Assembly: GCF_010548305.1 (NCBI RefSeq)
Contig: NZ_JAAGLV010000009.1
Location: 186,001-250,000, forward strand
Length of the DNA stretch: 64,000 bases
Direction: 5' to 3'
DNA from: Streptomyces sp. SID13031
GTDB taxonomy: Bacteria; Actinomycetota; Actinomycetes; Propionibacteriales; Kribbellaceae
In this document: positions 42,112 through 50,476 of the stretch, in pieces
Numbering within the stretch: the first letter of the stretch is position 1
How the letters are laid out: the number at the start of each line of letters is the position of its first letter
Made by a program: the position numbers and the translations under genes
Notes under the pieces: model-generated
Seen by the model: the letters and a program-made list of their open reading frames with translations, nothing else
What the model was told of the DNA's origin: nothing
Database searches by the model: none

Positions 42112-43008
42112 ATGAGCAACAAGCGCCAGCTCGACCGCGCCGCCCTGGACGAACTCCTGAAGGAAGCCGGCGTCGATCCGAGCTCCCATACCGAGGTGAC
42201 CGAGCTCACCGAGGGGACCTTCAACACCGTCTACCGGATCGGCTCCGACCTGATCCTCAAGCTCTCCCCCGACCCGGCCGCATCGTTCATGACTTACGAA
42301 CAAGACTTGGTTCACACCGAAGCCTTGTTCTACCAGGCGGCCCGCGGCAAGGCGCCGGTCCCGGAGGTCGTGCACACCGGCGACGACTTCCTGCTGATGA
42401 CGGCCCTCCCCGGGACGACGATGCAAGGCGTGGCCGGCGCCGAGCGAGCCGCTCTGCGGCGCGAGCTGGGTGGCGTTGTGGCGGCTCTCCACGAGGTGAC
42501 CGGGCCAGGCTTCGGCTATCCGCAGAAGGGGTTGGTCGCGACCTGGAGCGCGGCGTTCCTGTCGATGATCGACGACGTCCTCGCGGACGCCAGCAGGTTC
42601 GCCGTGGACCTGCCCCGGCCGGCCGAACAGATCCGGCAGCTCGTGCTCGCCCGCCTGGACCTGCTGGACGAAGTACAGACTCCGCGGTTGATCCACTTCG
42701 ACCTGTGGGACGGCAACATCCTCGTCGAGGACGGGCGGATCACCGGGCTGGTCGACGGCGAGCGCGCGTTCTGGGGTGATCCGGTCACCGAGTTCGTCTC
42801 GCTGACTTTGTTCAGCTCTTCCATGGATCCTGAGCTATTAGCCGGATACGGCGAGCTCGAGGCGGGCGAGACGCTCGGGCTGTACCGGATCTACCTCTAC
42901 CTGATCATGCTGATCGAGGGCACTCCCCGCGGCTACGACGGCCCGGACCACCAGGCGATGGTGAAGCTGATTCTTCGGCACTTGAACAAAGAGCTGGATC
43001 ATCTGTGA
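42112..43008 (+). CDS. APH-fold small-molecule kinase
   Basis: 298 residues of the aminoglycoside phosphotransferase/choline kinase fold: Lys50 (SDLILKLS), Glu70, catalytic loop HFDLWDGNIL (His195, Asp197, Asn202) and the metal Asp in GLVDGERAF (Asp215; usually D-W/F-E). It could phosphorylate a biosynthetic sugar or cyclitol, or act as self-resistance by phosphorylating the product. The operon position in the middle of the biosynthetic genes allows both. TTA codon at 42838. Overlaps the next start by 4. Confidence 0.9.
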   Translation: MSNKRQLDRAALDELLKEAGVDPSSHTEVTELTEGTFNTVYRIGSDLILKLSPDPAASFMTYEQDLVHTEALFYQAARGKAPVPEVVHTGDDFLLMTALPGTTMQGVAGAERAALRRELGGVVAALHEVTGPGFGYPQKGLVATWSAAFLSMIDDVLADASRFAVDLPRPAEQIRQLVLARLDLLDEVQTPRLIHFDLWDGNILVEDGRITGLVDGERAFWGDPVTEFVSLTLFSSSMDPELLAGYGELEAGETLGLYRIYLYLIMLIEGTPRGYDGPDHQAMVKLILRHLNKELDHL

Positions 43009-44042
43009 TCGAGATCCTCACCTCCGGCGTAGCACTCGGCGTCCACGTCCCTGGCCTCCTCCTGGCCGACCGCCTCAAGGAGCAAGGCGGTACTGCGAAC
43101 GTCTCCGTGCTGGAGCGCCTCCTGCCGGCCGACACCCTCGCAACCACGGCCCGCTCCAGGCAGGCCTTCCACCGCAACTTCCGGATCGCCCTAGCCGGCC
43201 AGAAGCTCGCCCGCGACGCCTCGGTCTCCACCGAGGAGGCTGCCGTCGAAGCACTCCTCGACAGCTGGCACGGCCGTGTGGTGAGCCGGTTCGTGGTCTT
43301 CTCCGGCTTCTGGCTACCTCTGGTCGAGCGCTACGTGGCGCAGTACGGCGAAGTGCCCGTGGACGTGTGCCATGTGGATTCGGTGCAGTCGCCATCATTC
43401 GACAAGGCAGGGCCGACTTCCCTGCCCGTGCAGCACATTTGGCTGGCAGACGCCGACAACCTGACCATCCCCTGCAGTATCCCGGTCAGCCGCGAGCAAC
43501 CAGTGCCGTGGAAGGACAGGGACCAACGCTTGCTCGTCCACGGCGGCGGCTGGGGCATGGGCACCTATCGCGAGCGCGCGGACGACCTACTCCAAGCAGG
43601 CTTCGAGCTGGACATGGTCGCCTACGAGGACCGCGACCTCTCCACTGAAGGTGTCCGCTACTTCATGATCGACCCCGACTGGCACCCCTGGCTCGACGAC
43701 GGCTATCCACCGTTCGGCGAAGTAGTCGCCGGCAACCAAACCGCATTCCACCAGCGGACAGGGCATCACGGCTCGTTCGACCTCTGCCGCCAGGCGCTCG
43801 CGACGGTCAGCAAGCCAGGCGGCGGCACACTGCTCGACTCGCTGTGGTCTGCGACTCCGGCGGTGTTGCTGGAGCCGTTCGGCGCCCATGAGCAGCGCAA
43901 TGCAGACCTGTGGATCGAGCTGGGCTTCGGAGTCGCGTTCGAGCAGTGGCAGCAGAAGGGGTTCGCAGTGGAGGTGCTGGAGGAGCTGCACGAGGCACTG
44001 GTCGCTGCGGACGTACCCGACTACTCCCAGGCGCTACTGTGA
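43005..44042 (+). CDS. GT-B-fold glycosyltransferase (GT1/GT28-like)
   Basis: 345 residues. The C-terminal donor-binding half has the clear signature ATVSKPGGGTLLDSLWSATP then AVLLEPFGAHEQRNADLW, the PGG and E-x-x-N motifs of MurG/macrolide-glycosyltransferase-like enzymes. The N-terminal half (LTSGVALGVHVPGLLLADRL; FVVFSGFWLPLVERY) is the acceptor domain. GTG 43005 overlaps the kinase stop. Probably attaches a sugar from a nucleotide donor to the pathway core. Family assignment is by motif only. Confidence 0.78.
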   Translation: MIEILTSGVALGVHVPGLLLADRLKEQGGTANVSVLERLLPADTLATTARSRQAFHRNFRIALAGQKLARDASVSTEEAAVEALLDSWHGRVVSRFVVFSGFWLPLVERYVAQYGEVPVDVCHVDSVQSPSFDKAGPTSLPVQHIWLADADNLTIPCSIPVSREQPVPWKDRDQRLLVHGGGWGMGTYRERADDLLQAGFELDMVAYEDRDLSTEGVRYFMIDPDWHPWLDDGYPPFGEVVAGNQTAFHQRTGHHGSFDLCRQALATVSKPGGGTLLDSLWSATPAVLLEPFGAHEQRNADLWIELGFGVAFEQWQQKGFAVEVLEELHEALVAADVPDYSQALL

Positions 44043-45304
44043 CCCACCCGACCTCGCTGTGGCAGACCTTCGCCTTGGAGATGGATGAGAAGCGCCCAGG
44101 GTTCGCCAAAGGCCCCTGGTTCACGATGAACGCCGTTCTGACGCTGGACGGCGAGCTACGCGCCGACGTACTGGCCGACGCGTTCCACCGCCTACAGCAA
44201 CGCCACGAAGTACTGCGGACAGAGGTGCTGGACGATCGCCTCCAACTGATACACCCCGAACCCCGCTCAGCGCTGGAGGTCGTCGACGAGGTCGGCTCGC
44301 ACGCGCCGGTGGACATCGGCAGGCCCATCCGGCTGCGCTTGGCCGGCAACCAGCTTGCGCTGCACCTGCACCACATGGTCTCCGACCCAGTGACCCTGTG
44401 GGAGACAGTAGGCGAGCTAGCCGCCCTCTACACAGCCACACTCGCCGGTGAAGATCTGCCGCCACCACCGGCGCAGTACAGCGACTACACGATGGCAGAG
44501 GCCGACCAAGTACGCCGTACCAGCGCGGACGCCGCCGCCTGGTGGCACTCCCGAGTCCGAGACGCCAAGGTCTCTCCCCAACCCACAACTGCGGCGTCCC
44601 TGACAATCCCGGCGGCCCCGGCCCCGGCAGCTCAGACGGCTCCGGCGACTCCGGCCCTGGCGATTCCGGTCTCGGCGTCTGCGCCGGCCGCTCTGGCGTT
44701 CCGCGACGACCTGCTGGGCGCCGACGAGGTCGCGGCCGTCGAAGGACTGACCCGGCAGCACCGTAGTACGCCGCTCGTCACGTACTTGGCCGCGCTCGCG
44801 CACGGTATGGACGAGCACGTCGGTCCGGGCGACACCCTGGCCTTCACCACCCTCTTCGGCAAGCGCGACCGCCCCGCATGGCAGCGGTTGCTCGGCCCCT
44901 GCATCGTCCCCTCCTTCCTGGCGATCCCCAGAGTCAGTGGCTCGCTAGGCGCTGACGTAACCGCGGTACGAGATGCAGTGGTCGGTTGCAGCCGCTACGC
45001 CCGCTACCCGGCCTCAGCGATTTACGCGGCGATTCAAGACGCGCAGCGCACCCCCTTCTTCGAGTACGTCCCTCAGCAGTGGCCCGCAGGCTTCACCTTC
45101 GGCACCGTCAAAGCAGAGGTGGCAACAGCGGCCGGGCCCAAGGACACCGGGCTAGCCGACGGCCTGGCCATCCGGGTCCGTACCAGGACGGACGGCGTAC
45201 TCACCGGCCACTTCAGCGGCGACGGAAGCGACTGGACGGAGCCCCTCGTGCGCCAGGTACAAGCAGGCTTCCGCACCTACCTCCTCGGCCAAGAGGGGAC
45301 CTAG
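44039..45304 (+). CDS. stand-alone NRPS-type condensation domain
   Basis: 421 residues. The active motif HHMVSDPVT (His111, His112, Asp116) is the HHxxxD of condensation/acyltransferase domains, with Pro in place of the usual Gly. Upstream FALEMDEKRPGFAKGPWFTM and RLQQRHEVLRTEV are typical core motifs. An Ala/Pro-rich linker (~residues 180-215) joins the two lobes. C domains of this free type transfer an acyl/aminoacyl group from a carrier to an amine or hydroxyl. It would use the carrier protein encoded in the same operon. GTG start overlaps the glycosyltransferase stop. Confidence 0.9.
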   Translation: MTHPTSLWQTFALEMDEKRPGFAKGPWFTMNAVLTLDGELRADVLADAFHRLQQRHEVLRTEVLDDRLQLIHPEPRSALEVVDEVGSHAPVDIGRPIRLRLAGNQLALHLHHMVSDPVTLWETVGELAALYTATLAGEDLPPPPAQYSDYTMAEADQVRRTSADAAAWWHSRVRDAKVSPQPTTAASLTIPAAPAPAAQTAPATPALAIPVSASAPAALAFRDDLLGADEVAAVEGLTRQHRSTPLVTYLAALAHGMDEHVGPGDTLAFTTLFGKRDRPAWQRLLGPCIVPSFLAIPRVSGSLGADVTAVRDAVVGCSRYARYPASAIYAAIQDAQRTPFFEYVPQQWPAGFTFGTVKAEVATAAGPKDTGLADGLAIRVRTRTDGVLTGHFSGDGSDWTEPLVRQVQAGFRTYLLGQEGT

Positions 45305-45398
45305 CACCACCCCCTGAGGTGTCCCAACTCCCTGGGGCAAGCGGCAGCGTCTCCGTAGCGTCAATCTCGTCAGTCGGGATAGCTACAAGGGGTATGCC

Positions 45399-46277
45399 AT
45401 GAGGCGCAAGAACGAAGAAGTCACCAGGTCGAACCACTCGGTCGTCCTGCACGACGTCCGCCGGGTCTACGGCCGGGGCGGCAACGCCGTCACCGCGCTG
45501 GACGGTGTCAGCATCAGCTTCGAGCGGGGCACGTTCACCGCCGTGATGGGCCCGTCGGGTTCCGGCAAGAGCACGTTCCTGCACTGCGCGGCAGGACTCG
45601 ACCGGCCGACCTCCGGCACCGTCGCGATCGACGACGTACCGCTGGCCGGTCTGAACGAGCGGCAGCTCACCGAGCTGCGCCGCGAGCGGATCGGCTTCGT
45701 CTTCCAGTCGTTCAACCTGCTTCCCGCGCTGACGGTCTGGCAGAACGTCACGCTGCCGCAGGAGCTCGACGGCCGCCGCACGAACAAAGCCGCCGTCCGC
45801 GAAGTACTGGACCGCGTCGGCCTCGGCGGCAAGCACAAGAGCCGCCCGGGTGAGCTGTCCGGTGGTCAGCAGCAACGCGTCGCGATCGCCCGCGCCCTGG
45901 TCGCGCGGCCGGCCGTCATCTTCGCCGACGAACCGACTGGCGCCCTCGACACCCAGACCGCCGCCGACGTACTCGACCTGCTCCGCGAGCCCGTTCGCAC
46001 CCAGGGCCAGACCGTCGTCATGGTGACCCACGACCCGGTCGCGGCCTCGTACGCCGACCAGGTGGTCTTCCTCGCCGACGGCATCCTGGCCGGCAGCATG
46101 CTCTCGCCGACCGCCGAGCAGGTCGCCGACCGGCTCACCCACCTCGGCGCCCGCGCAGCCCGCGCCGCCCGGGAAGCCCAACAGACCCGACAGACCCAAC
46201 AGGCGCGGCAGACTCAGCAGGCCGACGGCGTTCAGGCAGCCCGGGACGCGATCGCAGCCGGGACGGCCGGCCGATGA
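45399..46277 (+). CDS. ABC transporter ATP-binding protein (MacB/LolD type)
   Basis: 292 residues: Walker A GPSGSGKST, Q-loop FVFQSFNLLPALTVWQN, signature LSGGQQQR, Walker B VIFADEPTGALD, His switch MVTHDP. The C-terminus has a Gln/Thr/Arg repeat (QQTRQTQQARQTQQA). Pairs with the FtsX-like permease that overlaps its stop (ATGA). The 94-base gap after the condensation gene has CACC/GGTG inverted repeats and AAGGGG before the ATG, so it may have its own promoter. May export the cluster product or be an independent resistance system. Confidence 0.92.
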   Translation: MRRKNEEVTRSNHSVVLHDVRRVYGRGGNAVTALDGVSISFERGTFTAVMGPSGSGKSTFLHCAAGLDRPTSGTVAIDDVPLAGLNERQLTELRRERIGFVFQSFNLLPALTVWQNVTLPQELDGRRTNKAAVREVLDRVGLGGKHKSRPGELSGGQQQRVAIARALVARPAVIFADEPTGALDTQTAADVLDLLREPVRTQGQTVVMVTHDPVAASYADQVVFLADGILAGSMLSPTAEQVADRLTHLGARAARAAREAQQTRQTQQARQTQQADGVQAARDAIAAGTAGR

Positions 46278-48778
46278 TGCGTCTCGCCGTCCGCACCTTG
46301 CGCTATCGCAAGAGCGGCTTCCTCGCGACCTTCATCGCCGTCATCTTCGGTACGGCGATCGTGCTCGCCTGCGGTGGCCTGATGGAGACCGGGATCCGCT
46401 CCAACGTCGCACCCGAGCGGCTCGCCGCGGCGCCGATCGTGGTCACCGGCAAGCTCACCCACCTGCGTCCGGGCGAGGAAGACACCACCCACCTGACCGA
46501 GCAGGTCGGCATCGACGACTCGGTGGCAGCCAAGATCCGTTCCCTGGAAGGCGTCACGGACGTCGTCGGCGACCTGACCTTCCCCGCTCCCGTGGCCCAA
46601 GGACCGGCCTTCAGCAAAGGCCAGGGCCACAACTGGGCTTCCGCAGTACTGGCACCCTTCCACCTGACCGCCGGTACTGCGCCTCGCACCGGCGAAGTCG
46701 TGCTCGACGCGACGACCGCGGAGCAGCTCCACGCGAAGCTCGGTGGCAAGGTGAACCTGCTGGTCGGTGGCCAGCAGACCGCCTTCACCGTCACGGGTAT
46801 CGCCGCCGGGCCGGCCGGGCACACGTTCTTCTCCGACCAGGATGCGAGCCGGTTCGCCGATCGGCCGGGACAGTCCGCCGCCCTCGGCGTACTCGTTGCT
46901 CCAGGCACTGATCTGCAGGCGCTGCGGAAGAAGATCGAGGCGACCGCCGACGTCTCCGCGCTGTCGGGTCTCGATCGGGGAACGGTCGAGCACCCGGACG
47001 CGGCGATCAAGAAGGTCACGTTGATCTCGGTCGCGGGCTCGTTCGGCGGCATCGCGACGCTGACGATGATGTTCGTGGTCGCGTCGACGCTGGCGCTGGC
47101 CGCTCAGCACCGGCAACGCGAGTTCGCGCTGCTGCGCAGCATCGGGACCACGCCTGGTCAGGTACGGCGGATGATCCTGGGCGAGGCGATGCTGGTCTCG
47201 CTGCCCGCAGTACTCGTCGGGGTGGTTCCTGGTGCCCTGCTCGGCCGGTTCCTCTTCGATCGGCTGTCGTCGAACGGCGTCGCTTCGGCCGACGTGACCT
47301 TTTATCAAGGTCTGATCCCGTTCGCTGCCGGGGCGGGAGCCGCAGTATTGGCTGCCGTCGGTGCCGCGCTGATGGCGGCCCGCCGGTCGGCGAAGATCAA
47401 GCCGGTCGAGGCGCTGGTCGAGGCTTCGCTGCAGACCAGGTGGTTCAGCTGGGGCCGGACGGTGGCCGGCACGCTCTTCCTCGGTGGTGGGGTCGCGCTG
47501 ATGATCGTGACGGCGACCGTGATGACCGGGCCGCTGGCCGGCGCGACGGCCGGACCCGCGGTGCTCTGCTGGGCGATCGGTCTCGCCGCGCTCGGCCCGC
47601 TGGCCACCAAGGCGATCCTCGCGATCCTGCGCTGGCCGCTGTACGCCGTCAGCCGGGTCAACGGCCGGCTCGCGATCCTCAACGTGACGGCGCGATCAGT
47701 GGCGATGTCGGCCGCGGTGATGCCGGTCATGCTGGCCGTCGGGATCGCCACCGCCAACATCTACATGCAGACCACCAACGTGGACGCGGCCGCGAAGGCC
47801 TTCACCAAGGACCTGTGCGCCGACGCGGTACTCGCCTCCACTGCCTCGGGTCTGTCGCCATCGCTACTTCCGCAGGTGCAAGCACTGAAGGGTGTCGCGA
47901 GCGCCTCGGCCTACGTCACCAGCACCGGCGTCATCGACGAACCGCGGCACGCACCCATCGACGAAGACGGCGCTCTCCTGCAGGGCGTCTCTGCTCAAGG
48001 CTCGAACGGTACGGCGCCGGTGCGGCTCACCACCGGCTCGCTCGAAGGGCTGACCGGGAACACAGTCGCCTTGCCTGACGTGGTGGCAGACAAGATCCAC
48101 CGTGGCGTCGGTACTTCGATCAAGATGACGCTGGGCGACGGCGCCTCGGTGGAACTGCGCGTGGTCGCGACCTTCGCCGCCGAACCCGGCTACGAGAGCA
48201 TCGTGCTCCCGGCCGACCTGGTCGCCGCTCACACCACCAACCGGTTGGTCCCGCAGATCCTCGTACGGTCCGAGCCCGGCGCATCGATCGGGCCGGCCCT
48301 GGCCAAACTCGCGGCGGCGACTCCCGGCGTACAGGTTGCTGATCGGGATGCGTTGATCGCCGGCAACAGCGAGGATCTGCAGACGCAGGCCTGGATCAAC
48401 TACCTGCTGGTCGGAATGCTGATCGCGTACACGGCGGTCTCGGTCGTCAACACGTTGGCCTCGGCAACAGTCCGCCGCCGGCGCGAGTTCGGCCTGCAGC
48501 GCCTGACTGGCTCGACCCGCGGCCAAGTCCTCCGAATGCTCACCACCGAAGGCATCCTGGTCGCCCTGTCCGGCATCGTCCTAGGCACCCTGGTAGCCCT
48601 GGCCACGCTGCTCCCCTACGCCTCGGCCGTCTCCACCTCAGCGCTCCCCACCGGCCCCATCTGGATCTACCTGCTCATCATCGCCATCGCCTTCACCCTG
48701 ACCATGCTCTCCACCCTCATCCCAGCCACCAAAACCCTCACCACCCGCCCCGCCGAAGCGGCCGCCCGCGCCGACTGA
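46274..48778 (+). CDS. FtsX-like ABC permease (MacB-type, actinobacterial 8-10 TM)
   Basis: 834 residues with a duplicated layout: N-terminal TM (FLATFIAVIFGTAIVLACGG), a large extracytoplasmic domain, an FtsX core (IATLTMMFVVASTLALAAQHRQREFALLRSIG), a middle TM hairpin pair, a second large extracytoplasmic domain (~500-690), and a C-terminal FtsX core (TVRRRREFGLQRLTGSTRGQV). These permeases move peptides, lipids or drugs across the envelope rather than import nutrients. Confidence 0.92.
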   Translation: MMRLAVRTLRYRKSGFLATFIAVIFGTAIVLACGGLMETGIRSNVAPERLAAAPIVVTGKLTHLRPGEEDTTHLTEQVGIDDSVAAKIRSLEGVTDVVGDLTFPAPVAQGPAFSKGQGHNWASAVLAPFHLTAGTAPRTGEVVLDATTAEQLHAKLGGKVNLLVGGQQTAFTVTGIAAGPAGHTFFSDQDASRFADRPGQSAALGVLVAPGTDLQALRKKIEATADVSALSGLDRGTVEHPDAAIKKVTLISVAGSFGGIATLTMMFVVASTLALAAQHRQREFALLRSIGTTPGQVRRMILGEAMLVSLPAVLVGVVPGALLGRFLFDRLSSNGVASADVTFYQGLIPFAAGAGAAVLAAVGAALMAARRSAKIKPVEALVEASLQTRWFSWGRTVAGTLFLGGGVALMIVTATVMTGPLAGATAGPAVLCWAIGLAALGPLATKAILAILRWPLYAVSRVNGRLAILNVTARSVAMSAAVMPVMLAVGIATANIYMQTTNVDAAAKAFTKDLCADAVLASTASGLSPSLLPQVQALKGVASASAYVTSTGVIDEPRHAPIDEDGALLQGVSAQGSNGTAPVRLTTGSLEGLTGNTVALPDVVADKIHRGVGTSIKMTLGDGASVELRVVATFAAEPGYESIVLPADLVAAHTTNRLVPQILVRSEPGASIGPALAKLAAATPGVQVADRDALIAGNSEDLQTQAWINYLLVGMLIAYTAVSVVNTLASATVRRRREFGLQRLTGSTRGQVLRMLTTEGILVALSGIVLGTLVALATLLPYASAVSTSALPTGPIWIYLLIIAIAFTLTMLSTLIPATKTLTTRPAEAAARAD

Positions 48779-48804
48779 CCCCACCGCCGGCCCTCGGCCG
48801 CGAC

Positions 48805-48840
48805 CCCGCCGTCTAAGGGGGTAACCCCTCAGACGGCGGG
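48805..48840 (+). terminator. strong hairpin terminator after the ABC exporter
   Basis: CCCGCCGTCTAAGGGG (48805-48820) pairs with CCCCTCAGACGGCGGG (48825-48840) with a single A/C mismatch, closed by the tetraloop GTAA (GNRA class). Confidence 0.88.
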
Positions 48841-48878
48841 TTGCCCCTTCAGAATCCGGCTAGGCAACCAACCATCTC

Positions 48879-48892
48879 GGGGGTTAACCCCT
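48879..48892 (-). terminator. second palindrome, related to the first hairpin
   Basis: GGGGGTTAACCCC plus CTCAAACG repeats the core of the hairpin 60 bases upstream (GGGGGTAACCCCTCAGACG) with an added T. It lies 33 bases beyond the stop of the convergent FMN reductase gene and may terminate that transcript. Confidence 0.5.
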
Positions 48893-48925
48893 CAAACGAC
48901 CCGGGATGCGTCGGGCCGCCTGGAG

Positions 48926-49540
48926 CTACTTGGCGGGAGTCGGCTCGGCTACTGGCTGAAGCGCGATGGTGGTTGCCTGGACCAGGCTGGCGTGACGGCG
49001 AAGCCAGGCAGATACAGGCAGCTGCAGATCTTCGAAGTCCTTCTCCTCCAGCGCAACCGGCGGCGTCGGCACGCTCGCGCCGAGCTCGGCCAGCACCGGC
49101 CTCAGATGCAGATCCGCCAGCAACTTGTGGCTGGGCGCGGCCGACACCGTCACCGGCACCACCACAGACCCAGCCAGCGCCAGATGCGGAAGTACATCGA
49201 GGAAGCTCTTCAGCAACCCGGTATAGCTGCCCTTGTACACAGGCGTCGCCAGCACGATCACCGAGGCCGACGAGACCAGCTCGATCGCACTCTCCAGCGC
49301 CTCCCGATCCGCCTCGGCGGCGTTCTCCCCCTGGAAGATGGCCGGCGCGAAGGTGACCAGATCCACCAGCTCGTCGATCCGGTACGGCGTACCGAGCTCG
49401 GACGCGAGCAACTCCGCGACGGAAGCAGCGGCCGCCGCAGTACGGGAGCCCGCTTTGGGGTTCCCCACCACGGTGACGACGGATTGCGGCCAGACCGGCG
49501 GGTCGGGCACGATCCGCGGCTCGAAGGCGGTTGAAGGCAT
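48926..49540 (-). CDS. NADPH-dependent FMN reductase-like flavoprotein
   Basis: 204 residues: flavodoxin-like start VVTVVGNPKAGSRTAAAAAS and the active region VLATPVYKGSYTGLLKSFLDVLP typical of NADPH-dependent FMN reductases (SsuE type). Soluble. May supply reduced FMN to a monooxygenase not seen here. Convergent with the ABC exporter. Confidence 0.9.
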   Translation of the reverse strand: MPSTAFEPRIVPDPPVWPQSVVTVVGNPKAGSRTAAAAASVAELLASELGTPYRIDELVDLVTFAPAIFQGENAAEADREALESAIELVSSASVIVLATPVYKGSYTGLLKSFLDVLPHLALAGSVVVPVTVSAAPSHKLLADLHLRPVLAELGASVPTPPVALEEKDFEDLQLPVSAWLRRHASLVQATTIALQPVAEPTPAK

Positions 49541-49600
49541 CGGGACGCAACTCCTGAGGGTTCGGCAGTGAGGTCTCGAGCGTAACCAAAGTCGAGCTGG

Positions 49601-50281
49601 CTACTTGACTTTCTCAGCTGGTGAACGTTTGGCCCTCACCTTGACAACCACGAACCACGTCGCAGCGGCTGCCGCACCGGCCAGTACCACCCATTGCAGC
49701 ACCCCGACCGACGACTCGACGACGTGCCATTTCTCGCCCAGCGCGTACCCAGCGACGATCAGCGCCGTGTTCCAGATGGCACTCCCGAGCGCCGTCAACG
49801 CGAGGAACAGCGGCACCGTCATCCGCTCCACCCCGGCCGGGACGGAGATCAGGCTGCGCACCACGGGCACGAGCCGGCCGATCAGTACCGCCTTGGGGCC
49901 GTGCTGGTTGAACCACCCCTCCGCCTTGTCCACGTCGGCGAGCTTGACCAGCGGCAGCCGGGCGGCCAGCGATCGCGTCCGCTCCCGGCCGAGCGCGGCA
50001 CCGACGCCGTACAGGGCCAGCGCACCGACTACCGAGCCGAGCGTCGTGAAGACGATGGCGCTGATCAGCCCGAGGTCACCGCGATTGGCGGCGAACCCCG
50101 CCAGCGGCAGGATCACCTCGCTCGGCAGTGGCGGGAAGAGGTTCTCCAGCGCCACGGCGAGGCCGGCACCCGGGGCGCCCAGCTTCTCCATCAGCTCGGT
50201 GGCCCAGCCGGCCACGCCTCCGGTCGGTTCCTGCGTCGCTTGCGCCAGTGCGCTCATCATCACCTGGTTCGTCGGGGTCAT
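49601..50281 (-). CDS. DedA-family membrane protein
   Basis: 226 residues with the DedA/SNARE-associated signature ENLFPPLPSEVILPLAGF, GSVVGALALYGVGAALGRER, FNQHGPKAVLIGRLVPVVRSLISVPAGVERM and four to five TMs. The family takes part in phospholipid (undecaprenyl phosphate or PE) flipping. ATG 50281 is used; ATG codons at ~50260 (MMSALAQ) behind AGGTG are an equally possible start. Divergent from the ArsR gene. Confidence 0.92.
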   Translation of the reverse strand: MTPTNQVMMSALAQATQEPTGGVAGWATELMEKLGAPGAGLAVALENLFPPLPSEVILPLAGFAANRGDLGLISAIVFTTLGSVVGALALYGVGAALGRERTRSLAARLPLVKLADVDKAEGWFNQHGPKAVLIGRLVPVVRSLISVPAGVERMTVPLFLALTALGSAIWNTALIVAGYALGEKWHVVESSVGVLQWVVLAGAAAAATWFVVVKVRAKRSPAEKVK

Positions 50282-50464
50282 GGCGTCGAAGCCAGGTCCG
50301 CGAACACCTCGCGCACCCGGCGGTCGACCGTCGTGTTGCCTCGGCCTTTCCACCGTACAGAACCGTGGAAAACGACAATCCGCCCTCGTCCTGTGCCCAC
50401 CAGCCTTGCCTGCATGCGGGCCGAGCACCCTCGAAGAACCCCGTATGCCTCGGGCTGGCCGGGT

Positions 50465-50470
50465 TATATT
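50465..50470 (+). promoter_or_regulatory. -10 element (TATATT) for leaderless ArsR gene
   Basis: Consensus TATATT followed by six bases and ATG 50477. No ribosome site. This is the clearest leaderless promoter in the window. Confidence 0.6.
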
Positions 50471-50476
50471 CCTGGT

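Noticed and set aside
42068..42115. 15-codon mini-ORF as a possible leader or RiPP peptide
   Set aside because: It is a tandem copy of the preceding gene's C-terminus; no leader/core pattern, Cys, or Gly-Gly site. More simply a duplication product.
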